Part shown: positions 12,013-23,100 of the stretch, piece by piece
Layout of the letters: the number at the start of each line of letters is the position of its first letter
Numbering within the stretch: position 1 is the first letter of the stretch
Source of the DNA: Omphalotus guepiniiformis
Lineage: Eukaryota > Basidiomycota > Agaricomycetes > Agaricales > Omphalotaceae
Assembly (NCBI GenBank): GCA_028554645.1
Contig: JAQOOI010000073.1
Span: 1,178,001-1,242,000, forward strand
Reading direction: 5' to 3'
Length of the DNA: 64,000 nt
Program-made: the position numbers and the translations under genes
Notes under the pieces: generated by a model
The model's database searches: none
The model's input: the letters and a program-made list of their open reading frames with translations, nothing else
What the model was told of the DNA's origin: nothing

Positions 12013-14855
12013 ATGATGATCTCTATCAAACAGCTCATTAGTATCTTGCAAGTACGAATGCTCAGCTTTTTCTCTTTCCCTCAGAGTCATGGTGTCGATT
12101 GATATGATTCATCATACTGATTCTGTCTGCCACAGGTCTCGTCTGATGCGTCCCCATACAAAAACGATGATATCTTGCCGCTCCCTCCATCGCGCCGGAC
12201 ATGGTCCAAGAAGATTTTCTTGTTTTTCTGGCTTTCTACTGGTAAAGTCTTGGCCAAAATCAAGCTCGCAGATGATTAAAGCTGTGCCCAAGCCATCAAT
12301 ATAGCAGAATGGTCTGGGGCGTCTACAGCATGTATGTACCCATTTGACTTTCCAACGGCTCGACTCCAACTCTGAACTTTTCCAGTGGCCGTCGGACTTA
12401 CTGTGGGACAGGCTATCGCAGGTAGTGTATCTTCGAGCCCTTTTACTATCGTTTGACGCTTATCATTGTATACCACAGCCAATGCAATCAGTACGTTTAT
12501 GTGAGTATTATATCGGCAAAAAGTTACTATGTATTCAACTGTCTTTCCATCACGACTGCAGCATCTGTCTCGCTTTGGTGATCAATGGCCATGGTGGTGG
12601 AAAATGGCATGTCCCTTTTGTATGCACCCTCATACATGATTTTTTGTCGATCCACGTTAATTCTCGTTTTTTTGTGTGTTCATAGGCCGTGATTAATCGC
12701 ACCGGATGGGGAATGTGAGCTAACAGGATCAATTTTCTGTACTGAGTGACTCAAATATTTGGTACATAGCCGTGGCTCATGGTTTGCTGTATGCAGCCGG
12801 ATCATTCTATCGTGCTGTTGGTACGGTGTCGAAGGATGGTACGGCGGTCAGATGGTCAAGATCATGATCGGGTCAATCTGGCGTGAGTCTTCATACTGTC
12901 TTTAGGTTACTTGTCTGTATTCACTGGTTTTGGACCCTGAAGCAAGTTTCTACAATCTAAGAAACACCTTCGGACCTAACGCCGGTATGAAGACGAATGA
13001 ATTCAGCTGGTTTTGGACCCTGAAGCAAGTTTCTACAATCTAAGAAACACCTTCGGACCTAACGCCGGTATGAAGACGAATGAATTCAGCAAGTCTTTGT
13101 TTTTCCTGATGTCTGTTGTTGAGTTGAACCGGACATTGTTCAGTTTCATTTATCATATTTTGGACCGTCTCTCTCCCGCTATTCTTACTAAAACCCGAAC
13201 AGTACGTGTGTCGTATGCGCTGGCCAGAATGTTATTTATTTCCTGAAAGGTATCGCATTCCGGCTATAGTTTCATCTGTCATCGTTAGCATTGCAGCCTT
13301 TGCAATCTTTATATGGGCGTTGGCTAAGCAAGGGAACGTAGGCCCGTTGTGGGATAACCCAGAAGTTGTCTACGGAGTAGGCAGACTGACAGGTTCACAA
13401 ACGAGCTGGATGATGATGAGAATGATTACGAGCGGGATAGGCGGATGGGCCGGCGGGATACTCTATCAAAGCGGTAAGATATTCTCTCTATAGTTTACTT
13501 CAAGCTGCCGCAAAACTCACATATCTCCTACAGATTTCTCTCGATATGCTGTTAATCCTGGTGATCAAATGTGGGGTCAGATATTCATCATCCCCGTATG
13601 CCTGTTTGGATCGAATATCTTGGGAATAATCACCACATCCTGCGCTCGCGGTTTTTATCCAGACGAGCCTTTGCTTTGGTAAATAAATCTGGTCCCAATT
13701 CTGTATGCCTAGAATTGACTAGTACGTTGCAGGAAATTATACGATCTCATGGAAGCTATTCAAACTCATAGTGGACCTGCTGCTCGGGCAGCTGTATTTT
13801 TCGCAGCATTCTCTTTCTTCCTATCTCAGCTATGCGTAAATGTGAGCATCTGATGTTCTCCTACGCGGCTATATAGTCATGTTCTCGTCAAGGTTGTTGC
13901 CTGCGGCGTGGTCGGAGGGATGGATTTAGCTGCGCTTCTTCCCCGGTGAGTGGACTGCAAACTCCATGATAGTTGTATCACTCATTTCAGATGCATGCCT
14001 AGCTATATTACTATTCGCAGGGGTTCATTCATTATCGCAATAATTGGAATCTGCATCAACCCGTGGAAGTTACTCAACGTCAGCCCACGCCACTACTTAC
14101 CATATTCACCGCCTGACGGTTTTATACTAGACAGCGAACTCATTCATCACAGCGATCTCAGGCTTCTCTGTGTTTCTGGGTCCGCTGACAGGTATCATGA
14201 TCGTGAGTTTTCATGTTTCAACGCGGGAACTCTCAAGGACCCTATATTAATTTTAGGCCGAGTATCATTTACTGCGACGAAGGCGCATCAAGTTATCACA
14301 TCTTTTTGAGCCAAATTGCTCAAGTGACTATTGGTGAGGACTGTTTCCAATCATAACGCAAATCACCCCACTGATCAGGACCTTCATTTCCCAGGTTTTG
14401 GCATGGAGTCAATTGGAAGGCCCCGGTAGCCTGGCTATTGGTGAGCCACGAAATTCACATATCAAGTATAATAATATCAAGTATAATGACCAAAACTCGC
14501 CTATGTTTCTTTGTAGGGTGTCTGGCCCAGTATGCCAGGCTTCTGTGCTTCTGTCACTCCCGAAAAGGTACAAGTGAGCACCACTTGGATGTGAGTGTCT
14601 GTCTTCGTGCCGAATGGGTTGATGCTGGCATCTTTATTGAACGTGCTTTTCATACATAGTCACGTTTATTATATGTCGTATCTGCTCGGCTTTTTCATCA
14701 GTGCCTCTGCCTGGATGGTATTGAACAAAGTATGGCCACCTCCGGGGGTTGGAGGGGTGGATGGGAAGGATGTGTTCGGGACTTTTGGACCAGAAGAGCT
14801 CGAACTTACAGATGATGACGCGGAGAAACGTTCAGGTGCATCGCAGGAGAAATAA
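12013..14855 (+). CDS. NCS1-family nucleobase/allantoin/uracil permease
   Basis: Integral membrane nucleobase:cation symporter with about twelve helices. The spliced protein begins MMISIKQLISILQ, then NDDILPLPPSRRTWSKK (the family's N-terminal motif), then AEWSGASTALAVGLTVGQAIA. Later come RGSWFAVCSRIILSCCWYG, IFWTVSLPLFLLKPEQ, GDQMWGQIFIIP and NPWKLLN, and a last helix with LLGFFISASAWMVLNKVW before an acidic tail ending at 14855. More than fifteen small exons. One exon (13026-13088) begins after an AAG acceptor inside a perfect 83-bp duplication, and its donor is GC (GCAAGT), not GT. The joined frame then reads NEF-ISFIIFWTVS. Family identity is firm. Substrate among uracil, allantoin, cytosine or thiamine-like compounds cannot be told. 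The exact 5' exon is likely but unproven. Confidence 0.86.
12924..13089. repeat. Perfect 83-bp tandem duplication covering an exon of the permease gene
   Basis: Bases 12924-13006 and 13007-13089 are identical over 83 bp. Each copy holds 19 bases of intron end, the AAG acceptor and the whole 63-base exon plus the following G. Only the second copy is followed by the C AAGT that completes the GC donor; the first runs into CTGGTT. Using the first acceptor alone would read on to a stop, so copy 1 must normally be skipped. Confidence 0.95.
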
Positions 14856-15676
14856 TGAAGAATCTTACACCTCTGTATCTGTGTCGTGCGTGTATTGACA
14901 CTACCAGTTCACCTAGGAATCGCTGCAGTTATTGACGTCGTTAAGAATTGAACACTGTACAAATGTTCTTCCATATACTCTTTGTCATGATTATTTATAG
15001 TGAATAATTATTGAGGTGCGACTATAGAAGACCAAGGATCTCATGAAGTGTCAAGGAGTGACAGAGGAAAACATAGACAAAGTAGGAAAACGATAGCAAT
15101 GTGATAACGACAACAATGAACCATGAATAAACGAGGATGTGTGATGAGAAGTCGGAGACAAGACCGGCACTCAAGAGGGCGAGGTTGAAGGGGAGTATGC
15201 AGGCAGGCAAAGGGCAAAGACGCGGAAGCTACAGCAAGTTGAACAACGTCCAAGAAAAAATAGCCGGAAGGATTATAAGAAGAAACGCGTTTTGAAGTAT
15301 AGGGGAAGCAAGAACTAATGCGCTAACCCGACCGCCCAGCGGGATTGAAGGTTTAATTGTGCAGGAATACCATTGAACGCATTCGGCGCGTTCTTATACA
15401 CAGTCCAAAGGAAAAGGATGAAAACATGAAAACATCGATACAGCCATTGAAAGCGAGTGATAGCGAGAGGAAATGACATGTCATAAAAAGGCGAAAGAGG
15501 CATGCAGGGCAGAATGCGTTCGGAATGATGAGTTGACGGTGAGTTGACGGCGAGAGGAGAACGGGATGCTTTAAGTTTACATTCGCTACTGGGGCGGAAG
15601 GGAGTGAATAATGCCCACTCTAGCTTCAGAGTTGCGATGATAATAAGGCTACAAAGTAGGGAGGCGGGCGATGAGC
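14856..15676. other. Intergenic region between convergent genes
   Basis: 3' flanks of the permease and of the RING/RRM gene. Overlapping short frames on the minus strand (15022-15253, 15315-15680) have no splice partners or recognisable motifs. No gene supported. Confidence 0.55.
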
Positions 15677-18600
15677 TCAACGCTGTGCCATGCCCAATCT
15701 CTGGACAAGTGCCTCGACCAACCGAGCCTCAACGCCAAACTCCCTAGCCAGATCCCCGAGTGCCTGCTGAGAGTTATCACTCTGAGCAGAAAGTACTGCA
15801 TTCTCATCTTGAGAGGACACACCCTCGGGGTGGGAATTGACATTGGCCTCGCGGTCATCGGAAGATGAAGCGACACTGCTTGCAGCAGCAGTAGGACTGC
15901 TCGAGGTACGCAGGTCATCATCATCATCAGAGAGAGCATCCCTTGAGGTTCGGGGAGGCTTTCGCCCTGTGTTTTTATCATCAGTCTCTCCCTCTCCATC
16001 CTCGTCCTCAATATCCGCATCAGTTGGATCGGCGATGTATTTGCCGGAATATGCGAACCGAGATGAAGCGGACGACGAGACAGACCCTGTTGCAGAGACT
16101 GTACGCGAATGGGGGACTGACACATCTGCTTCTAAGTCCTTTCCGTCTTTGGTATTGATAGTGTTGATGAAATCAAGTACTTTGGCTGTCTGTTGTGTGG
16201 TGAAGGCTAGGGGTACGTAATGTCACCAGTCTGCTCACAGACGCAAAGAAACAATCGGGCTTACCCTGACAGGTCGAAGTAACCTTTACCAGCTCGTCCA
16301 ATAACGTAGGTGGATACTCTGCCTCACCAGTTCTGTGACTTCCCGGTGTTTGCGTCTCAATACGGGCCACAAGAACTTGGATGGCAGCTACAAATAATCT
16401 TAGCAAAAAGGCACATCCAATGAACGAATCCATGATCAACTCAGCGAAGGCAACATCAAATAAAACATCCCTCAGAGCGCTGCTCCAGAACACCCTTGAA
16501 TCAACATCTGCGGGAAATTTTGACAACACACTGATTAGCGCGTGGAAGGGGAGGGAAGGGACTTTGAGGAAGTGTGCCTAATCGCAAGATGCACAATATC
16601 AGCCATCGAGGAGCAGACTAGGAATGATGATACTCACGTCGGGTGATCTAATCAGATACAATAACGACGCAACCTCGCTCTCTGTCATGAGCCCGCTTTC
16701 CAACGAAGCAATGACGCGAGCGCTGTCTAGTCCAGCAAGGGAAGGTCGACACCTATCGAAAGTTCCAAGCCAAGAAGGGAAAAGCTGTGGCAGAAAAGAA
16801 GTCGAATCAGGGAAAACAACATCTAGACAATGCTTGCTTGCTTACAGCGGTCATCAGCTCCCCCTGCGAGCTCCTTGTGATAGTGACTCCCCGGGCTCTT
16901 CGCCCCTTGCCTAAGACACTCCCCCTAAACTTACCAGTCTCTGTCTCGCCTCTCAATACTTTCCCAGCTATCTCCTCATCCTCGACTTCGACAAATGCAT
17001 GGCTCATTGTCTTTCCTTTTTTATCAAGGAGGACATGTACCCGCACTATAGGCTGACGGAGCCAATTGATTATTCGTGGTGGAGTGATGTCCTGAATGTG
17101 ATTTGGAAGTGAATAATTGTGTACGAGAAGCGAAGGAGAGACTAACCCATGGGACATTGTCAATCCTTAACGCAACCACACCCTCCTTGGTTCCTTCCCT
17201 ATGGTCAACCTTCTTTGCACCTAAAACTTTCCGAACGGCTTTTGGGGGAGGGGTGCTCGCCCTAAAGCCCATCATGTCACCATCATCAAACAAATCATGC
17301 CCAAAATCAAATGTTTTCTCAGCACCAATACTGGAATGACTGCAAGGAGAGGAGGGAGGATCGAAAAAGCTCCTTCCTCGGTCCTTGAAATCGCTGGCTT
17401 GGTTAGCTTTGGTATCAACAGAAGCCATGATGGTACTCTTCATAGCTCCACCATCTCCGTTTACTTTAGTCTCCTGTACGATATTTTCATCTTTGCGAGA
17501 TAAGTCTTTCGCATCCTTGTTCTCCGAACTCTCGGCCGTGATAGACATCAGCTTAAAGTCCGCCACTTTAGCCCGACACATAGCACATTCCATATCTTTC
17601 TCTCCTACAATATTTAGCGCACTAGTCAGGCAGGCAGGGCATAGTGCATGCCCGCAAGGAGTGAGAACTGCAAGTCGAGCGAGCGATGGTGGCCTGCGCG
17701 CGCAGATAGAGCACGCCTTCGGTGCAGAGGTGGCTACTGCATCTTTGTATTGTGGGGCCAAACTTCCAACGGGAGACATTGTTGCAGGAGCTGGCGATGA
17801 ATGAAGGAGAGGGACGGGGGAAGGAGCAGGAAGCGAAGCAGTCTCAGATAGAACAGTTGAGAGTGGTACTTGAGATTGGTGTACCATTGATATTGCTAAG
17901 GAAGAGGGTGCTAGCTGTCCGTGTTGGCGCTGTTGCTGCATCTGAGTTTCATACCCATATGACAACTGATGGGCTTGCCCTTGGGCAAACAACGGTAGGC
18001 CAAGGCCAGGAGGGAAAGAGGGACCGTGATGCTGGGCGAGAGCATGATGGTGAATAAGACCAGGAGGATGCGAATAAGCCGGCGGAAGTGCTGAATATGT
18101 TTGTTTTTGGGAAAGGATATGAGGTTGCTGGTACTGATACTCCTGATACTGTTGTTGAGGAGGTAAGCTGGGATACTCGACTTCAAATTGTTCTTCTTCG
18201 ATATCAGACTGTGTTTCGCGCGCGCCTACTCCATGAGGATCCAATTGATAGTAGTCGCGTATTTCATACTGGTACGAGTCGTACTCGAGCTCGTTTTCAT
18301 AGTCGTTTTCGTCTTCGTGGATGTCGAAGAGGTCACGGTCAAATGAGACATCATTCGCATGGGAGGCCTGCAGGAAAAGTGTTACAGGCGCGTACAGTCA
18401 AGAATGGAATAGACAACTTACTGTCGCAAAGGCATCTCTCTGCCTTGGTTGTGCTGGATCCGTGAAACTACCATTCAATCTGAGACGTTCAGCAAGGTTA
18501 CGATTAGGAGGCGGGGTAGCCATAACATTGTACTGGCTGGCGACATTAACCTTACGGGTCTGGACTGGCGATACCGGAGCATTGCGGCGGACGAGAGGTG

Positions 18601-19354
18601 ACAGAGGAGTCAGAGGAGCTCGAATTCGGGGATGGGGAGCACTGCGTGTCACTGCATTTTGGAAGGAATGATGCGTAGAAGGAGAGGAGTCGGAAGGAAG
18701 AGCTGCAGCATGAGAAAGTGCACGACGGCGCTGTGTCGAAAGAAATGGAGGAGGGAGAAGGGCTTCGTGACAGGCAATCAGAACCTGTGAAAATAAGTTG
18801 GCTGCAAAATAAAGCACCTTCGTCTTCAACAAAGCCACGTTCGCTGATTATACTGGCTATATGCGCGTTAAACAAATCTCTGCCGATCTCGACGAAACTA
18901 AAAACAACGTACAATCTGCGTCGTCAATAAAAGACGGGTCATCGCCCAAGGACAACTTGGCGCTAGATTGCGAGACTTTGATTCCATTTTCATTGGCTCT
19001 AGATCTCCAATTATGTTTCAAATCTGCGATACTTGGCATACTCTCGTGGTGTGCATGCCCATGATGAGTAACAGAAGGAGAAGGCGTGGCCCAGGAAATT
19101 CTTTTCGTCTTAGCTACAGGTGGCGAGCTGAAAGCAGCGTTCACATTGAAGTTTTTTATACTCGCTGGGGTTGCTAAAGTTGAAGATGGCGACGGGTTGA
19201 ATGATCCTGACGACGGCGAAGCTGAAGCGAACGACCGCAGTGACAACGGCGTAAACGGTGACAAAGGTGAAAAACCATGAGGAAGAGAGACAGAAACAGA
19301 ATGAGAATGGCTGTGAGTCGCAGTGCGTTGAGGAGTTGCAGGCGGCGCAGACAT
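15677..19354 (-). CDS. RING finger and RRM domain protein, probable post-transcriptional regulator or E3 ligase
   Basis: Long, mostly disordered protein. The N-terminus (MSAPPATPQRTATHSHSH) is Ser/Pro/His-rich, followed by APHPRIRAPLTPLSPLVRR, an acidic patch and a Gln/His/Pro-rich stretch (17800-18200). A C3HC4-like RING is visible near 17560-17740: CSIC, then CGHALCPAC, then CAMC. After a linker comes an RRM: LRIDNVPWDITPP (RNP2-like) spliced to KGKTMSHAFVEVEDEE (RNP1-like), about 16930-17190. A helical region and a Ser/Asp-rich tail ending GMAQR with TGA at 15677-15679 follow. The frame is continuous through about seven introns; the intron before 18810 uses a TTTTGCAG acceptor. A RING with an RRM could couple ubiquitination to RNA binding, as in the CNOT4 type, but the domain arrangement here is not a clear CNOT4 match. 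Domain calls are good; function is inference. Confidence 0.8.
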
Positions 19355-20152
19355 GGTCGTGGTTTTTCCCCAACTTGGCTCAGACGACGTTCAACCAACG
19401 ATTTATGTAATTGACCTTTTTCGAAAGCACGTGATCGCGACGCGCTCATGCTCGTCAGAAATCGCTGGACGCGTTGCGGTGAAGATGGCTGGAAGTTCCG
19501 GTTGCATAAGTACTTATATGCTTCTAGGCCTGGAGAGTCGGAGAGACACACAACCGAAAAGCGACAGGGCTCAACAAGGGCTCAAGGACCCTGTTACAAG
19601 TGTACACACAATCATGCCAGAATCATGGTGTATGTCCCTTCAATTGTTCTAAACTCAGATAAGAATCAAATAAGATTAATGTTCTTCTTTGCAGCTATAA
19701 CCCATACGTTTTTCGCTAAAATTCAACTTTTGAGCTTTCCCGCCCACCACAAGCGGCTTCAGTCTTTTTGTTCAAATACACACTTTCTAGTGGGCTCAAT
19801 TAATCCTTGGTACTCGTTGGCCGACGTGTCATATATATTGCAAGTAATGCGACTTTCGAGATGCTAGGTATCAAAGACTCAAAGGCCCAGACCGGGGGTT
19901 AAAGGGTTAAGAGGTTAAGAAGCGCCGCCGGATGCTACGGGCCGTTACACGCCCAATAGCTTGATCCTTCAATAGAACCAAATAGATACCGAAAGTGCTT
20001 GTTTCCTTCACGCTCGAAGTCGTCATTTGTCATTTGCCTTCCATTTCCGCTTGCCCTCAAATTCTTGAGAATTGGGGAAGATTTCTTCTTCGTTTATGCA
20101 CCTGGGGGCAGCCAACAAATTGGCAAGATAGCTGTTTCCACGCTGAGCAAGG
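19355..20152. promoter_or_regulatory. Divergent promoter region between RING/RRM gene and PAG1/Furry gene
   Basis: About 800 bp between two outward-facing starts. It contains a CACGTG E-box-like site at 19428-19433 followed within ten bases by ACGCG (MluI-box core). No coding region supported. Confidence 0.5.
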
Positions 20153-23100
20153 ATGTCCGAAGGAATTCAAATCACCATTCCTGGTATGTTGTTCATCCTA
20201 TCATCCCGTCATAGTAGCCAATTGGTTCTACTTAGATTTTGACGACGAGGATTATGGCTCCTCTACAATACCTTTTGGCAGGTCTGCTGGCAATGCATTT
20301 GGATTCGGTTCGTCGGCTTTCGGAAATACTGGAGCTGGAGCATTCTCAAATAGTGCGGGAGGCTTTGGAGGTTCTAGCTCTGGACAGGATTCACCTACTC
20401 TTATGACACCAATAGCTGCGCCAGATCGCAGCGAAAAGAGTTACTTTGGCTCTCATAACAGAGGCGACTCGATAGCATCCGTCGATTCTGCTGGTTCTGG
20501 CTCTACGCGCTATCCGAACAATGCAAACCGCTCTACCACTTCTTTTGCTCTCTCCACTCATTCATCAGTCATAACACCGACCACTGGATTTACCAAAAAA
20601 CCTTCATTTGCTTCATTCCGTAACGCTTTCAAGAGTGGAAAGAGTAACGAACCTCCTCCTGTTCCTCAGCTCGACAACTACGTCTTGAAGAATCCCTTCA
20701 ACCGATCAACATCATCCTTGGGTAATGTAACGCCAATACCAGGCTCTTCACGAGGCCCTATCAGCGGGGCTATCACTACTAGCCCACCATTCGGCAGGCC
20801 GCCTACCCCAGGTTCTGTAGACGCCAGACATGCAAAGGGATCGAAGAAGATTCATGCACATGCCAAGTCTTTCCACTCCCAGTCTGGCTCTATCTTCCAC
20901 GCGTCTGACGGCGGCAGCGATGGGCATGGACAGTTCTCTTCCTCTCCACCTCCCGTGCCGCGCGTTCCTTATCTCCGGAGTGAGACGCCTCCCATTTCGG
21001 ATCTCGAAGAAGACAAGGTCGTCATGGACCCCAAGACGCCATCAGACTATGCCTTGCACGCAGTTTTCATTAGATTTGCGACTTCTGCTGAGGCCAAGAT
21101 CGATGTTTTTCTCCGGAAGCCATTGGATCATGATCCGCTTCTTCCAGATTCCATGGGTCCTGGAATTGATCCCAAATTTGACGATACTCTACGCTCTCTT
21201 GGTCAAATTGCGCTTAAGCATACAAAGGCAGTGATTAGCTCCATTTTACGGTGGAGGCGCAGCCAAGTTGAGAATGTCGGCTCAGAGTTTATACGATATC
21301 ACACGCAGTCACCGTCGGGAACGATGCGCACCAATCGCGCTCCCGCCCATATTCCTGTCCTACTCAATGAACGCAAGACTTTTGCTGCAATTTACATAAT
21401 GTGTAGAGCACTCATAGCTGTAGTGGAGATGCTTTCAAAAGATGCGATCGGGGAGGATCTGGGATACACGCTCGAATCGACTACGTTTGACCAATTCAGA
21501 AAACCAGAGCTGAAGTTGTTGATGCAAAGTGCGAACCATAGAACCAACGCGGAGCTATCTGCCACGCTTCTAGGACATCTAGCTAATATTAGGTGAGTTT
21601 TGTATACCTCCTTCTTTGATATCTTATACGTATATCGTCTCCTGAAGATTCGTGAGCGTAACGGATCGTTTCTTGGCGGAATTGGCTCCAGTCACTCAGG
21701 GTCAAGTTCCAAAAGACCTTGACATGAAGTATGAGAATCTTGTGCAAGGAATCAAACATATCCAGATCAAGGTACTCTGTTTCAATAATGGCCCTTTAGC
21801 TATTCATCTTACTCCTGGTATAGGTCTGGCCATCTGAAGCTTTTGAAGAAGGCGCTGAGTTCATGGAGTCACTTTCCAAAGCTTTTGTTCACGCACATGG
21901 CTTTCGGCTCAAAACCGCCTTTGCAGAGACACTGATACAGATACTACATCCTATTGGAAAGGTAAGCTTTCCTTGCGACGTCAAGTGCGATCAATAATGT
22001 ACGTTATATAGACCGCGCAAGCTGAAACAAACATACCTCTGTGGGGCAAAGCGATCGAGCTTATTTATCCCAAAGCACGAGAAATGGCGTCCAAGCCTCG
22101 CTATTGGAACGTTGCCTTCCCTTTGATGATCACCAGTCTGTGTGTTGCTCCTGAAACTTATTTTCGTAAGCACTGGTACTCGTGCTTTGAGATTTCTCTA
22201 TCAAAGCTTAAAGTACGTCATACCGTCATGCACCTGCGCTCTAGCACTGAATGTTTTCTAGGAAAAATCCCTTCGAGTACCGGTCTTGAATGGCCTGGTA
22301 CGTTTGCTCTGGACGTATCTGTATCGCTGTCAAGAGTCCGCCTCTACAACAACGACGAAGTTGGATAACTTGCTTAAATCTTTCTTCCCTCCGAACCGCC
22401 TTTCTGTCTATCCCCACGAAGATCATCTGGATCCCTTCATCTATATGGTGCACTTCATTCTTTCACGCCATTTCGATTACGGAAGAGACTTGTGTCTCGA
22501 TCTTATGCAAGAGTCAGCAATCCTGTCCGCTCAGCAGACCAAGAGCAGCAATATAGCAAGCGTGTTCGCGCCTGAACGGACGACAATTGCGATACAAGCC
22601 ATCCTCATGTCCTTGTGTGGTATTGAGAGAGAATCACCAACACCTGCATGGCCTTCGAGCTCCGATTTTTTCGACCCTTCGTCCTGGACGGATTATCCCA
22701 CTTCGTCAGACTTTGTCCCCCAGTCACTTCTTGCCAGACCGGGCATGCAGGACTTTTTCGACCGTTGCGGCACTGTTCTCGCCGTCATTGCTACTACCTG
22801 CGGGAACTCCGTTGGCTCGATGTCCATGTTTGATGAACAGTGGTCTCTCGCACGTATCAACCCTTCCTACGAAGAGTCGCATAATTATATTGTACGCAAG
22901 CATCCGGAGTACGGTAATCTCGCCTATCCTACGAGTCTGGCACCTCAGATCAATCTGTTACAAACTTGTTTCACTTCTTGGCCGAGATACTTACACCCAG
23001 CATTGCCCGTGGGTGAAGCAATTGATATGTTGCTGAGGGGTGTTATTCATGTGGAGCCAGTGATTGGAGAAGCCGCTCGGGATGCGCTGAGGAGGTTTTT

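Noticed and set aside
12943..13005. First copy of the duplicated exon as an extra coding exon of the permease
   Set aside because: It lacks a usable donor. Including it leads to a stop, and doubling it in the protein would disrupt a conserved region.
15837..16220. Plus-strand Ser-rich frame
   Set aside because: Shadow of the Ser/Asp-rich tail of the RING/RRM gene on the opposite strand.
19995..20152. Longer N-terminus for the PAG1/Furry protein
   Set aside because: The frame has no ATG there. The ATG at 20153 with a following intron gives a natural start.
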